In this document: one piece after another, positions 1 through 10,011 of the stretch | How positions within the stretch are numbered: position 1 is the stretch's first letter | Layout of the letters: each line of letters starts with the position of its first letter | DNA from: Roseibium alexandrii DFL-11 | GTDB lineage: Bacteria > Pseudomonadota > Alphaproteobacteria > Rhizobiales > Stappiaceae | Direction: 5' to 3' | Assembly: GCF_000158095.2 (NCBI RefSeq) | Contig: NZ_CM011002.1 | Span: forward strand, 3,195,203 to 3,259,202 | Length of the DNA stretch: 64,000 nucleotides | The notes under the pieces: model-generated | Told to the model about the DNA's origin: nothing | The model's input: the letters and a program-made list of their open reading frames with translations, nothing else | Databases searched by the model: none | Position numbers and translations under genes: made by a program

Positions 1-1
1 C

Positions 2-1897
2 CTCATGCTGCGCGGCGTGTTTGATCTGCAGGACGATGTTTCCAAGATCCAGTTCGCCTACCTGAAAAGCAACGGGTCTCTGGACGGCGAGGCTCTGGAA
101 GAAAGTCTGAAGATCTCAACGGAGATCGTCGACCGAACGCGTGAGATGCGGTATCGGCAAATCGAGGGCATCGAGCGCAAGACTGTGAGCAAATTGGCCG
201 GACAGGCAAACAAGCTCGACAAAGCGCTCGCTCGGTTAAGTGAAGATCTCGGGTTTGCCGAAGCCTATGAAGCCAGAACCGCCGTTGGTACGGGCCTCGA
301 CGCCATTACCGAGCTCGCTTACCAAATTCGTGAGCAGGCGATTTCTGCTGTTAGCAAATCAAAGGCAACTGTTCTCACCGCCAATACGCGGCTTGGCAGC
401 ATTAAAACAGTCTTGGTAGAGGCGACAGCTCTTGGCGAGCACGCGCTACGCGCTGAGGCGGAGACACTCGCCCTGTTCGGTAACTTCGGCATCAGCGATC
501 CGGCAGGTGTGCAAACAGAGATCGCTGACCTGGTCAAACTGGAGGAAAAACTCGTCGGCTACGCTGATGTTCTTCCCAGCACCGCCGACGCCATCAACAG
601 CATCGCGATCTCTATAGCAAGTTTTGATCGCGCCTTTCAGGACATGCTTTCCACCAAGCAAGACCTGCAGGAAAAGCGGGCACAGCTTGATACGCTGACC
701 AAACAAGTCAACGCCGAGATTTCCGGGATTTCTCAAGCTCAATCAGAGGCTGCTGGCGCTGCTGCAACAGCTGCCGAGCTGCAAATCGCATTAACGGTAC
801 TGCTCTCTATTCTGGGCGGAGTTGGTTTGGCAATCGTATTGAACCTTGCCATTACCCGGCCGATCAAAACAATCACGGATGTGATGAACAGCCTGGCTGG
901 CGGCGACAATGAAATCGCAATCCCAGGCATCGACCGAGGCGATGAAATCGGCGATATGAGCCGCACGGTTCAGGTCTTCCGCGATAACGCCATCGAACGT
1001 GCGAACCTTCAGGAACGCAATGCACAGGAAGAGTCGGCCCGCCAGGAACGTCAACTACGGATCGACAACCTGATCCAAGGCTTCCGTGCAACGGCCGAAG
1101 AGGCAATTGGCTCTGTGGAATCCACCGCCGACAGCCTTGATTCAACCGCTCGCGCCTTGACGGACATTGCGCGCGACAGTGCTGGGCATGCGAGCGAAAC
1201 ACAGTCGTCGTCCAACGAAACAACCAACAACGTCCAAACTGTCGCCAGCGCGGCAGAAGAGCTTGCGGCGTCCATCGGCGAGATCTCTCGTCAGGTCTCC
1301 CAGACAACCGATATCGTTGAACGTGCCACGACCGGCACCCGCATCACCAACCAAAAGGTCGAAGGCTTGGCAGAAGCGGCGACAAAAATTGGTGAAGTGG
1401 TCACGCTCATCCAGGCCATTGCCGAACAAACCAACCTGCTTGCCCTGAACGCAACGATCGAGGCAGCGCGGGCCGGTGAAGCAGGGAAGGGTTTTGCGGT
1501 TGTTGCTGCGGAAGTGAAAGAACTGGCAACGCAAACGTCCAAGGCGACCGAAGAGATCGGCTCCCAGATCACCGCGATCCAGACGGCCACCAAAGACTCT
1601 GTTGTCGCGATCGGTGAGATCGCCGAAACGATGACAGAGGTCAACAGCTACACAACTGCCATTGCCTCCGCTGTCGAGCAGCAAGGTGCGGCAACTGCGG
1701 AAATCTCGCAGAATGTTCAGCGTGCTGCCGAGGCGACCGGCGCCGTTTCCTCGTCCATGACACAGCTGTCGCAGGCAGTTGATCAGACGTCCTCTTCAGC
1801 CGACATGGTTCTGGCAGCCTCTGGCGAGCTGAACGAAAAGACCGACCAGCTGAAGTCAGAAGTGGAGACCTTCCTCTCGGAAGTGGCTGCTGCCTGA
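2..1897 (+). CDS. Methyl-accepting chemotaxis protein (5' end outside window)
   Basis: C-terminal 630 or so residues of a chemoreceptor that passes ligand signals to CheA/CheW. The frame is open to the first bases of the window and the expected N-terminal membrane helix is absent, so the gene is cut by the window edge. Numbering from the first visible Met: a helical, presumably periplasmic sensor part (about 1-255), a membrane helix (259-283), a HAMP domain (284-336, opening RPIKTIT) and the cytoplasmic signalling hairpin (about 355-625) with the conserved tip [17 protein letters not shown]. There is no CheR/CheB-binding pentapeptide at the C terminus, which ends SEVAAA. The ligand cannot be read from the sequence. 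It stands alone, followed by a clear terminator, away from any che operon. Confidence 0.93.
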   Translation, partial: LMLRGVFDLQDDVSKIQFAYLKSNGSLDGEALEESLKISTEIVDRTREMRYRQIEGIERKTVSKLAGQANKLDKALARLSEDLGFAEAYEARTAVGTGLDAITELAYQIREQAISAVSKSKATVLTANTRLGSIKTVLVEATALGEHALRAEAETLALFGNFGISDPAGVQTEIADLVKLEEKLVGYADVLPSTADAINSIAISIASFDRAFQDMLSTKQDLQEKRAQLDTLTKQVNAEISGISQAQSEAAGAAATAAELQIALTVLLSILGGVGLAIVLNLAITRPIKTITDVMNSLAGGDNEIAIPGIDRGDEIGDMSRTVQVFRDNAIERANLQERNAQEESARQERQLRIDNLIQGFRATAEEAIGSVESTADSLDSTARALTDIARDSAGHASETQSSSNETTNNVQTVASAAEELAASIGEISRQVSQTTDIVERATTGTRITNQKVEGLAEAATKIGEVVTLIQAIAEQTNLLALNATIEAARAGEAGKGFAVVAAEVKELATQTSKATEEIGSQITAIQTATKDSVVAIGEIAETMTEVNSYTTAIASAVEQQGAATAEISQNVQRAAEATGAVSSSMTQLSQAVDQTSSSADMVLAASGELNEKTDQLKSEVETFLSEVAAA

Positions 1898-1916
1898 TCA
1901 GCAAATACTTAAAGAT

Positions 1917-1955
1917 AAAAAAGGCGGGTGTGCTGGTCACCCCGCCTTTTTCTTT
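1917..1955 (+). terminator. Rho-independent terminator after the chemoreceptor gene
   Basis: An inverted repeat (AAAAGGCGGGTG / CACCCCGCCTTTT, one bulged base) is followed by TTCTTT, 20 bases after the stop codon. A GC-rich stem plus a T tract is the classic intrinsic terminator. Confidence 0.88.
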
Positions 1956-2041
1956 GTCTGGCCCTGCCTCAACGTTGACCTCGAAGCAGCATAGCTCTAA
2001 GGCGTGGTCCAACCCCTTCGTGACTGACGAGAGAGACCACC

Positions 2042-2995
2042 GTGGCGGAAAAAACCGACGCGCCAGAATTTGCAAAACCCGGGCAGCCGCCCGTGCAGGC
2101 ATGGCCCTTGATCCTGGAAACCCCGGGCTGGAAGGACTACCGCCTTCTGGACATGGGCGAGGGTCAGAAACTGGAACGATACGGCCGCTATACGATCGTT
2201 AGGCCGGAACCCCAGGCCATGGGCAGCCGCCGCCTGAAGAACACTGTGTGGGACCGCGCCAATGCGGTTTTCTCAGGCGATACGGATGAAGAAGGACCCG
2301 GCCGCTGGAAGTACTCCGGCAACGTCTCGGAAACCTGGCCAATGACCTACGGACCGGTCACCTACAATGGCCGATTCATGTCTTTCCGCCACGTTGGCGT
2401 CTTTCCGGAACAGGCCGCGCATTGGGATTGGGTCAACTCCAGGATCCGGGCCGAGAGGAAGAAAAACTCCGAGAAGCCGCTGAAGATCCTCAATCTCTTC
2501 GGCTATACCGGAATGGCATCACTCCTACCAGCGACCGAAGGCGCACAGGTCACCCATGTCGATGCCTCCAAGAAGGCCATCGGCTATGCTCGCGAAAACC
2601 AGACTCTTTCTGGACTGGAAGATCTCCCGATCCGATGGATCTGTGAAGATGCGTCCAAGTTTGTGGCCCGCGAAGTTCGCCGCGGCAACACCTATGACGG
2701 CATTATTCTGGACCCGCCAAAGTATGGGCGCGGCCCAAAAGGCGAGGTTTGGGACATCTACACCAGCTTGCCCGGCATGCTGAAAGACTTGCAGCTGCTG
2801 CTGTCAAAAGACGCCCTCTTTATGATCCTGACCGCTTATGCGATCCGCTCCAGCTTTGTCTCGATCCATGAGCTGATGGCCGAAACCTTGTCCAAACAAG
2901 GCGGACGGCTGGAATCCGGTGAGCTGGTCATCCGGGAAGAAGACGGCTCGCGTGCCCTTTCGACATCTCTCTTTTCCCGTTGGAGCAGCCGCTAA
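2042..2995 (+). CDS. Class I SAM-dependent RNA methyltransferase (RlmI/RlmK-like catalytic domain)
   Basis: A 317-residue Rossmann-fold methyltransferase. SAM motif I is LNLFGYTG (150-157), the acidic loop after beta-2 is THVDAS (171-176), and the catalytic motif IV is DPPKYG (224-229). The arrangement matches the 23S rRNA m5C1962/m7G2069 methyltransferase group, but the N-terminal PUA domain of RlmI is lacking and no m5C Cys pair is evident, so the exact target is unknown. The start is GTG. It converges on the RND permease gene, whose stop lies only 3 bases beyond this one. Confidence 0.82.
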   Translation: MAEKTDAPEFAKPGQPPVQAWPLILETPGWKDYRLLDMGEGQKLERYGRYTIVRPEPQAMGSRRLKNTVWDRANAVFSGDTDEEGPGRWKYSGNVSETWPMTYGPVTYNGRFMSFRHVGVFPEQAAHWDWVNSRIRAERKKNSEKPLKILNLFGYTGMASLLPATEGAQVTHVDASKKAIGYARENQTLSGLEDLPIRWICEDASKFVAREVRRGNTYDGIILDPPKYGRGPKGEVWDIYTSLPGMLKDLQLLLSKDALFMILTAYAIRSSFVSIHELMAETLSKQGGRLESGELVIREEDGSRALSTSLFSRWSSR

Positions 2996-2998
2996 CGC

Positions 2999-5900
2999 CT
3001 ACTCAGCTGCGAGTGCTATGGGGCGATTGTCATTAGACCAATCCGTGTCGTCATCCTGATTTGGTGTCTCCTCGGCTTCCACCTTTCTCCGCCGCGCATA
3101 GATCAATGCGAACATGGGCGGTGCGAAGTAGAACGAGATCACGGTCGACAGCAACACGCCGCCGGCGATCGACATGGCGAACGGTGGCCAGAACCCGCCT
3201 CCGGCCAGAATCAACGGTAAAAACCCTCCGAAGGTCGTAAGCGTTGTGGAGATGATGTGCCGGCCCGACCCCATCACCACGTCGGCCATCGCCTCCCTAT
3301 CACCATCGACAGCCCGGCTGTTTTGCTGAAGACCGGTCAGGATGATGATGGCTGCGTTGATGGACACGCCGATCGAGCCGATCACGCCGATAATGGCGTT
3401 GATACCGAACGGGTACTGGAAGATCGCCAACGCCAGAATGCTGAGACCCGCCGACAGCCCCGACACGACCAGCGTGACAGCGGACAATCGGAACGAGTTG
3501 AAGGTCAACACGATTGCGGCAATCGACAATGGCACGATCAATCCAAGCGAACCGATCAGATTGTTCAACGTGTCGGAGCGTGCATCGGAGTCGCCGCCCG
3601 TTTCGATACGGTAGCCGTCCGGCATTGCAAAGCCGGCAAGGTCCATCTCGTTCTGGAGCTTCTTCAGGGCTTCTTCCGGCAATACACCATATTGCACGAA
3701 TGCCTGAACCGTGTTGGTGCGTTCTCCATTCCGGCGATTGATTTCACCCTCCGAAGGCTCCAAACGAATGTCCGTGATCGCAGACAGAGGCACCCCCTCA
3801 TAGCCACTTGTTCCGGCGGCTCCGATTGCGGGCAGCAAAGGCAGGCTCGCAATATCAGACAGGTCGCTGCGGGCCGCATCGCCGATCCGTACGCGCACCG
3901 GCAGCTCTTCAGTGCCTTCAATCAGACTGCCACCAACAGCCCCTTCCAGGGTTGCCTCGAGTTGACGGGCAACATCCGCCAGGCTCAGCCCGACAAGCCG
4001 CGCCTTGTCCTCATCGACAGCAAATCTTAGTTGCGGTGCACCACTCTCTAACGTTGTCCGCACAACGGTCACTTCCTCGATCCCCGATGCGAGTTGGCGC
4101 AAAGCATCCCCGCGTTCGCGCAAGACGTCCAAGGACGGGCCGACCAGGCGCAACTCGACAGGCGCATCCACCGGCGGCCCCTGAACGAGATCCCGCACAA
4201 GAATACGCGCATTCGGATACCGGGCGGTCAGTTCCCCTTGCAGCCGTGGCACCAGATCTGCTGTCATATCCGGTGAACTGGTGGTGACGAGTGCCTGAGC
4301 GAAAGCCGGAGCGCGATCCTGGTTGCCGACGATGTTGTAGTAGAAGGCCGGAGCGCTCTTGCCCGCAACCCAAACTACTTTTTCGATGCCCTCCTGATCG
4401 GACAGGAACCCCTCCATTGCACGAACCACCTCGGATGTTTCGGCAATCGCAGTGCCGTCAGAGAGTTCCACTTCAATGTGGAACTGATCCCGGTCCACGC
4501 CCGGGAAAAACTGCGCGGTCAGGGTCGGCATGCTCATGAAACCGATCACGGGCAAGACCAGTGCAAAGGCAACCGAACTTGCCGGGTTTCTCATGGCGAG
4601 CTGCAGCGAGAACCTGAAGGGCACGGAGACCAGCTTACCCGGTTGGAAAGAGCGGCGTTTGGTCTCTAAATTCGTTTCGGGAAGCAGCCAGCCGGCGATT
4701 GCCGCCGTTAAAGTCACAGCGACGAGGAACGACCAGACAAGCATGATGATCACGGCGATTGCGATCGCGCCAACGAAGTCTCCAGCCGGTCCCGGCAACA
4801 GAACCATGGGCAGGAAAGACAAGGCCGTGGTGGCGGTCGATGCCAGTAGAGGTGCAAACAGGCGGCGGACGGCCTTGCGGACAGCCTCACGCCGTTCTTC
4901 TCCGCGCGCCAGGGCCTGACCGATTTCATCAGTCATGACGATACCGGCATCCACGAGCAGGCCGAGAGCCACGATCAGTCCGGTCAGCGACATCTGGTGG
5001 AGCGGCAGACCGATCATGCTCATCGTTGCAAAGGACGCCAGAGTGACCACCGGCAGCACCATTGCAACGATCACTGCCGACCGCAGCCCCATTGTGACAA
5101 GCAGCACACCAATCACCAGGGCCATGCCGATGGCTATGTTGGCGCCAACATCTGTCAGACGGTCGATCGTGTAGCGGCTTTGATCGAACACGAGTTGATG
5201 CTCGATTGAATGCGGCATATCCGTTTCAAAGGCAGCAATCCGGTCACGAACACGGGTCATCCAGGTGTCCACCTGAAGGCCATCTGCAATCTTCGCAGCA
5301 ACGAGTATTGCCGGACGTCCCTCTGAAAAGGCCAGCTCTTCAGCAGGTTGGCGGATGCCCTTCGTAACGGTGGCAACATCGCCAACGCGGGTCACCAGAC
5401 CATTGCTTGCAGTTGTCACGGGGATGGCGCGGATCCGGTCAAGCGCGGCAATTTCTCCAGATACCTCTATGAGGAATTCGCGGTCCGGACTGCGCAGGCG
5501 GCCTGCACGGACCTTGGCATCCGCGTTTTTTATGGCGGAGGCGACCTGATCCACCGTCAGAGATAAGGAAATGAGGGTTGCCGGATCTATGCGAACCAGA
5601 ATCTCTTCTTCCAGCTCTCCGAAAATCTCGACGGACTTTGTGCCGGGTACATTCCTGAGTGTATCAGACAAAACCTCGGCATAGCGAAGCATAACCGCTT
5701 GAGAGACCGCATCATGCTCCGGAACAAGTGCGCTGATCGATGCGAAAGCGCCCGCGCCGTCAGTACTGAATTCCGGCTCCAGAACGCCTTGCGGAAATTC
5801 GCGTGTCGCATCGCTGATCTTGTCCCGGATTTCCGACCATGCCTGCTCAATGACGTCTTCGGTCAACGTGTCGAGCAGCTCTATCTGGATGATCGAAATG

Positions 5901-6154
5901 GACGAGGCGGACGTCGATTCAATGACATCAATCTCTTCGACTTCACGGAGCGCTTCCTCGATCTTTTCCGTGACCAAGGCCTCGACACGGCCCGGATCCG
6001 CACCGGGATAAACAGTTGTGACCGTTGCAAAAAGATTGGTGATCGTCGGGTCTTCCTGCCGTCCAATACCGATCAGAGCCGTTGCCCCGGCGGCCAAGAT
6101 CACAAGAAGCGTCAGGACCACCAAACGGGGTTGGCGAAAGAACAGGGTTTCCAT
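2999..6154 (-). CDS. RND-family efflux transporter permease (AcrB-type)
   Basis: A 1051-residue inner-membrane, proton-driven pump of the usual RND size. TM1 is at about 11-30, followed by the porter domain, a TM2-TM6 cluster (about 335-490), a second porter half and a C-terminal TM cluster. TM4 reads GLLVDAG (399-404): the first Asp of the AcrB D407-D408 pair is kept and the second is Ala, so proton coupling probably relies on one Asp. It follows the periplasmic adaptor gene after 3 bases, so the two form an operon read leftwards. No outer-membrane TolC-like gene is adjacent; a TolC encoded elsewhere would be needed. Substrate unknown. Transcription is probably controlled by the TetR gene beyond the adaptor. 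Confidence 0.93.
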   Translation of the reverse strand: METLFFRQPRLVVLTLLVILAAGATALIGIGRQEDPTITNLFATVTTVYPGADPGRVEALVTEKIEEALREVEEIDVIESTSASSISIIQIELLDTLTEDVIEQAWSEIRDKISDATREFPQGVLEPEFSTDGAGAFASISALVPEHDAVSQAVMLRYAEVLSDTLRNVPGTKSVEIFGELEEEILVRIDPATLISLSLTVDQVASAIKNADAKVRAGRLRSPDREFLIEVSGEIAALDRIRAIPVTTASNGLVTRVGDVATVTKGIRQPAEELAFSEGRPAILVAAKIADGLQVDTWMTRVRDRIAAFETDMPHSIEHQLVFDQSRYTIDRLTDVGANIAIGMALVIGVLLVTMGLRSAVIVAMVLPVVTLASFATMSMIGLPLHQMSLTGLIVALGLLVDAGIVMTDEIGQALARGEERREAVRKAVRRLFAPLLASTATTALSFLPMVLLPGPAGDFVGAIAIAVIIMLVWSFLVAVTLTAAIAGWLLPETNLETKRRSFQPGKLVSVPFRFSLQLAMRNPASSVAFALVLPVIGFMSMPTLTAQFFPGVDRDQFHIEVELSDGTAIAETSEVVRAMEGFLSDQEGIEKVVWVAGKSAPAFYYNIVGNQDRAPAFAQALVTTSSPDMTADLVPRLQGELTARYPNARILVRDLVQGPPVDAPVELRLVGPSLDVLRERGDALRQLASGIEEVTVVRTTLESGAPQLRFAVDEDKARLVGLSLADVARQLEATLEGAVGGSLIEGTEELPVRVRIGDAARSDLSDIASLPLLPAIGAAGTSGYEGVPLSAITDIRLEPSEGEINRRNGERTNTVQAFVQYGVLPEEALKKLQNEMDLAGFAMPDGYRIETGGDSDARSDTLNNLIGSLGLIVPLSIAAIVLTFNSFRLSAVTLVVSGLSAGLSILALAIFQYPFGINAIIGVIGSIGVSINAAIIILTGLQQNSRAVDGDREAMADVVMGSGRHIISTTLTTFGGFLPLILAGGGFWPPFAMSIAGGVLLSTVISFYFAPPMFALIYARRRKVEAEETPNQDDDTDWSNDNRPIALAAE

Positions 6155-6157
6155 GCC

Positions 6158-7363
6158 TCAGCCTCCCGCCTTTGCAAGATCTACAGCTTGGCCAACGACA
6201 ACCCGGTGAACGCCATCCCGAACAATCCGGCTGTCTGGCGTTAAGGTCCCGCGCACAAACGCCCGCCCCTCTTCCGCATGCAGGACTTCCACCGCTTCCC
6301 GCACGACAACGTATGCCTGGCCGGGCGCGGCCTGATCCACGTCCTTGGCAACTGTAAGAACAGTCCAGAGACCGCGCGGACCTTCTTTCAATGCGGAAAC
6401 CGGGATCCAGGCGCCTTCCGTCTCCACACGCTCAAAAACGGACAGTTCCGCCAACCGTCCGAAAGCGGGAGTTGCCTCCGGTGTATCGAGTATAAACAAG
6501 GCTTCGATCGTCCGGGTCCGGGTCTGAAGGTCTGGCCGAAGCGATGCTAAGCTGGCTTTGAACGTCCGGGCAGAGATCTGAATGTCATGGGTTTGTGATT
6601 TATCCAGCCGGTCCACCACTTCCGGCGACAAACCGATCCGGACCGTAGGCCGTGAACTCTCCAGCAACCGCAGAACGGGCGTTGCCGGAGACGCCGTTGC
6701 ACCGTCATCCAAAAGGCGCTCTCCAACCCGGCCCGAAAACGGCGCTTTCAAAACAGCCTTATCAAGATTTATGTCGATGTTCTCGATCGCAGCATCGATC
6801 TGCGCGATCGTGGCGTCCAAACGGCTGAGGGTCAGGCGGGCTTCGTCGAGCACCTGTGCGCTGACGTGACCATTGTCCTTCAGCAGCTGACGGCGGTTCA
6901 ACGTCAGCATGGCCAGCTCCCGGTCACTTTCAGCAGCTTGACGATTGGCGACTTGCCGCCTGCGGTCTGCCTCAATTGACCGTGTGTCGAGTACCGCAAT
7001 GACGGCGCCTTCCTCGACAAGGTCACCCTCGTCAACCCGAACCTCTCGAACAGTTCCAGAGAGCTCGAAAGCAAGGTCTGTGCTGCGTGCAGGTTCAAGC
7101 CTGCCAACAAAACTGCGCTCAACGTCATAGCCGGTCTCCCAATCCGGCGTGAACACGTCCACAACGGCCAACGGAGAGGGATCCACGGATGGCTTTTCTT
7201 CTGCACGCATCTGGATGGTGGTGACACCGATCATCACCGCAACCGCGGCAAGGCCAACGTTGATCGAGAAGGTCGCCGTACTCAGCGCCATTCTGCCAAA
7301 ACGCCGGAGCCTGCTATTGCTGCCTGTCGTATTTGGCGCAGGGGTCTGATGATCCTTCGGCAT
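6158..7363 (-). CDS. RND efflux periplasmic adaptor subunit (membrane fusion protein)
   Basis: A 401-residue adaptor linking the RND pump to an outer-membrane channel. A single N-terminal membrane anchor (about 25-46) follows a basic start. The lipoyl-like half motif (DLAFELSGTVREVRVDEGD) precedes an alpha-helical hairpin rich in Arg/Glu, then the second lipoyl half (LKAPFSGRVGERLLDDG) and beta-barrel. First gene of the leftward efflux operon; its start faces the divergent TetR gene across a 157-bp region with two dyad repeats. Confidence 0.92.
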   Translation of the reverse strand: MPKDHQTPAPNTTGSNSRLRRFGRMALSTATFSINVGLAAVAVMIGVTTIQMRAEEKPSVDPSPLAVVDVFTPDWETGYDVERSFVGRLEPARSTDLAFELSGTVREVRVDEGDLVEEGAVIAVLDTRSIEADRRRQVANRQAAESDRELAMLTLNRRQLLKDNGHVSAQVLDEARLTLSRLDATIAQIDAAIENIDINLDKAVLKAPFSGRVGERLLDDGATASPATPVLRLLESSRPTVRIGLSPEVVDRLDKSQTHDIQISARTFKASLASLRPDLQTRTRTIEALFILDTPEATPAFGRLAELSVFERVETEGAWIPVSALKEGPRGLWTVLTVAKDVDQAAPGQAYVVVREAVEVLHAEEGRAFVRGTLTPDSRIVRDGVHRVVVGQAVDLAKAGG

Positions 7364-7436
7364 GGCACATTCTCACCTTGTCCGCTGGCTGCCGGTCCGA
7401 TTTTGGGGACTATTGCCTTCCCAATGTAAGCAGCAC

Positions 7437-7466
7437 TAACTATGTTACCGTTGTTAACATATGTTA
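7437..7466. promoter_or_regulatory. Candidate TetR operator: two adjacent dyads between the efflux operon and its regulator
   Basis: Two similar palindromes lie side by side: TAACTATGTTA (7437-7447, TAAC-3-GTTA) and the perfect 12-bp palindrome TAACATATGTTA (7455-7466), with centres about 18-19 bp apart. They sit in the divergent intergenic region, about 75-90 bp from each start codon, where TetR operators are usually found. Binding is inferred. Confidence 0.6.
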
Positions 7467-7520
7467 GCGGAATTAACTTCGGCAAGAGACACAACAAGAA
7501 AATATTCGGAAACGCCTTAC

Positions 7521-8135
7521 ATGGCCAAAACAGAAATTCACAAAAAAGCGGGCTATCACCATGGTGATTTGCGCGGTGAATTGATCGCCGCAGCGCGCCA
7601 ACTTATTGAAGAACATGGGCCGGATGGGTTTTCCATGTCGGATGCCTGCCGTCTTGCCGGTGTGAGCACGGCCGCACCCTACCGGCATTTTTCTTCCAAG
7701 CAGGATCTTTTAAGCGAGATCGCAAAAGACGGCCTTAATCGCCTTGGAATCGACATGGAAGCCCGGGCATCCAAGCAGGCGCGCGGCACTGTCCAGTCGA
7801 TTGCCGCGATGGGGCGCGCCTATGTTGCGTTCGCAAGACGCGAGCCACACACGTTCCGGCTCATGTTCAGCACGATGTCTCATCATGATCGAATTGATGA
7901 GCTTAAGCAGATTGGCCGCGGATCCTACAGTGTCCTGCTCCGAGAGGTCGCAGACTATCTGGGCGAGCCGGACATCAACGAGACGGTGCTCCGCACATCC
8001 TTCCCTTTATGGACACAAGTCCACGGGCTATCGTTCCTGGCCATCGACGGCAAACTGGATGTGACGGAGTTTCCAGTCGACATTGAAGACTCTATTCTGA
8101 TCGCAACAGAACGGCTGCTTCCACCGGTGCCGTAG
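7521..8135 (+). CDS. TetR/AcrR family transcriptional regulator of the efflux operon
   Basis: A 204-residue repressor-type protein. The N-terminal helix-turn-helix (about 20-65) contains MSDACRLAGVSTAAPYRHFSS, a typical TetR recognition region. The C-terminal two thirds form the ligand-binding, dimerising part and resemble the WHG-type TetR_C domain. The Met at 7521 is chosen because a Lys-rich tail then leads straight into the HTH; an upstream ATG at 7461 in the same frame lies inside the candidate operator and is unlikely. It is divergent from the RND operon, the classical arrangement of a local efflux repressor that also controls itself. Confidence 0.88.
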   Translation: MAKTEIHKKAGYHHGDLRGELIAAARQLIEEHGPDGFSMSDACRLAGVSTAAPYRHFSSKQDLLSEIAKDGLNRLGIDMEARASKQARGTVQSIAAMGRAYVAFARREPHTFRLMFSTMSHHDRIDELKQIGRGSYSVLLREVADYLGEPDINETVLRTSFPLWTQVHGLSFLAIDGKLDVTEFPVDIEDSILIATERLLPPVP

Positions 8136-8228
8136 GTCGCTTCTTGACCCGGTCGGTCGCGAGGACTAAGCCAATCCAAACTGTCATTAGAATTCAGCTG
8201 GCTCAAGAAGAGCCCTTGGAGCTCCCGC

Positions 8229-9071
8229 ATGCCGCAGACCGGCAAACTTCAAAAAATCGGCGCGGTCAAACAGATCACGAGCCACTCCAATCCAATCGTC
8301 AAGGAAATCAAAGGGCTTGTAGCCCAGCGCAAACTCCGCACCCAATCGGGATTGTTCGTTGCCGAAGGACTGAAGCTGGCAACAGACGCCCTGTCGGCCG
8401 GCTGGGGCGTCCGCTATCTAGCCCTGGGCCCAGAAGCGCGCGACAACCCGGCTGCCCAAAAAGCTGCGGCGACGGCCAAGGCACGCGGCGCTCTGATACT
8501 TGAAGTCTCGACCGCAGTCATGAGCGCCATGACCCGCAAAGACAATCCTCAGATGGTTGTGGGTGTTTATGAGCAAAACATCCTCAGCGCCCGGGACATT
8601 GATCCGCAAGGAACCACCGTCTGGGTCGCGCTCGATCGGGTAAGGGACCCTGGAAATCTCGGAACAATCATCCGGACCGTGGATGCAGTCGGCGGCAGTG
8701 GCGTGATGCTGGTTGGCGATTGTACGGATCCATTTGCCGTGGAAGCCGTTCGCGCCACTATGGGATCGCTGTTTCATGTGCCACTTGCAAAGATGACCAA
8801 AGAGGAGTTCAAGGCTCTTGCAAAAGACTGGCCGGGAACCGTTGCCGCCACCCATCTAAAAGGGTCGGTCGACTACCGCACACCGGACTACAAACAACCG
8901 GCCCTGCTCGTCATGGGGAACGAGCAAAAGGGACTGGAGGACGACACGGCCGCGGCCTGCCGAACCTTGATCCGGATCCCACAGGTTGGGGAAGCCGACA
9001 GTCTGAACCTTGCTGTTGCCACCGGCATCTCGCTTTATGAAATCCGCCGCAATCATTTGGAGCTGTCGTGA
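8229..9071 (+). CDS. TrmH/SpoU family RNA 2'-O-ribose methyltransferase
   Basis: A 280-residue SPOUT enzyme that would transfer methyl from SAM to a ribose 2'-OH of tRNA or rRNA. An N-terminal substrate-binding domain (about 1-105) is followed by the knotted SpoU domain: motif 1 DRVRDPGNLGTIIRT, motif 2 around AVRATMGSLFHVP, motif 3 MGNEQKGL and the C-terminal SLNLAVATGISLYE. These are the hallmark SpoU residues (Asn and Arg of motif 1, Ser-Leu-Asn of motif 3). Which position it modifies cannot be told. A GGAG sits just upstream of the start. The stop overlaps the next start by 4 bases (ATGA). Confidence 0.9.
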   Translation: MPQTGKLQKIGAVKQITSHSNPIVKEIKGLVAQRKLRTQSGLFVAEGLKLATDALSAGWGVRYLALGPEARDNPAAQKAAATAKARGALILEVSTAVMSAMTRKDNPQMVVGVYEQNILSARDIDPQGTTVWVALDRVRDPGNLGTIIRTVDAVGGSGVMLVGDCTDPFAVEAVRATMGSLFHVPLAKMTKEEFKALAKDWPGTVAATHLKGSVDYRTPDYKQPALLVMGNEQKGLEDDTAAACRTLIRIPQVGEADSLNLAVATGISLYEIRRNHLELS

Positions 9072-9931
9072 TGCGCCTGTTTGTTTTTGGTGTCGGGTAT
9101 TCTTCAAAAGCGATTATCGAAGAAGTGCGGGATCGCTTTGATTGGATCGGCGGTACGACACGGTCTGCGGAAAAGGCCGGCGTCCTCCGCGAAAACGGTA
9201 TTGAGCCGTTTATCTTCGATGGCGAAACTGCTGGCGACGGGATTGCGGACGCGCTTTCAACCGCAACCCACGTGCTTGTGTCCATTGCCCCGAATGAGGC
9301 CGGCGACCCAGTTCTCAACCGACACGGCGCGGATATTGCCGCAGCCTCTCCGAAATGGGTCGGCTACCTGTCGACTGTCGGCGTTTATGGAAACCACGAC
9401 GGGGCTTGGGTGGATGAAACCACCGCTTGCAAACCGGTCTCCAAACGCTCAGTCCAACGCGTCGCCGCTGAAGAGGCCTGGCTTTCTTTCGCAGAGCGGA
9501 CCTCGGTGCCTGTTCAGATTTTTAGGCTCTCCGGAATTTACGGGCCAGGCCGCAACACGTTCGAGAACTTCAAAAAAGGTCGCGCCCGGCGCTTGATCAA
9601 GCCCGGTCAGGTGTTCAACCGGATCCATGTCGCGGACATTGCGGGTGCCGTTTCCATCGCCATGCAGTCGCCAAAGACACGCGTTTTCAATGTCACCGAT
9701 GACCAGCCTGCACCGCCACAGGATGTCGTGACATACGCTGCTGAACTGCTGGGTGTGACACCACCGCCGGAAGTTGCCTTCGAAACAGCGGACCTCACAC
9801 CAATGGCCCGGTCATTTTATGGTGAGAACAAACGGGTTTCGAACCAACGCGTCAAAGACGAACTCGGCTATACCTTCCGCTATCCTGATTATCGGATTGC
9901 CTTAAACACTCTTGTCCAGAACTACGGTTGA
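9068..9931 (+). CDS. NAD(P)-dependent epimerase/dehydratase-like SDR protein
   Basis: A 287-residue atypical short-chain dehydrogenase of the YeeZ/COG0451 kind. The N-terminal Rossmann loop reads FVFGVGYSSKA, close to the GxGYxG variant of this group. Later landmarks are STVGVYG (about 99-105), RLSGIYGPGRNTF and RIHVADIAGA, typical of extended NDP-sugar epimerase-like SDRs. The classical YxxxK pair is not evident, so activity as a sugar epimerase is doubtful; the substrate is unknown. Translationally coupled to the preceding TrmH-type gene through ATGA. Confidence 0.85.
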   Translation: MMRLFVFGVGYSSKAIIEEVRDRFDWIGGTTRSAEKAGVLRENGIEPFIFDGETAGDGIADALSTATHVLVSIAPNEAGDPVLNRHGADIAAASPKWVGYLSTVGVYGNHDGAWVDETTACKPVSKRSVQRVAAEEAWLSFAERTSVPVQIFRLSGIYGPGRNTFENFKKGRARRLIKPGQVFNRIHVADIAGAVSIAMQSPKTRVFNVTDDQPAPPQDVVTYAAELLGVTPPPEVAFETADLTPMARSFYGENKRVSNQRVKDELGYTFRYPDYRIALNTLVQNYG

Positions 9932-10011
9932 CACCTGCTAACCGGTTTTCCAGTTTCTGGCCAACGGATGCGGCACACTGCCCGCATCCCTCGACCCAGA
10001 AAGGCAAGAAC

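Noticed and set aside
3257..4030. 257-residue open frame on the plus strand within the RND permease gene
   Set aside because: His/Arg/Gln-rich shadow translation of the RND gene with no domain or start signal.
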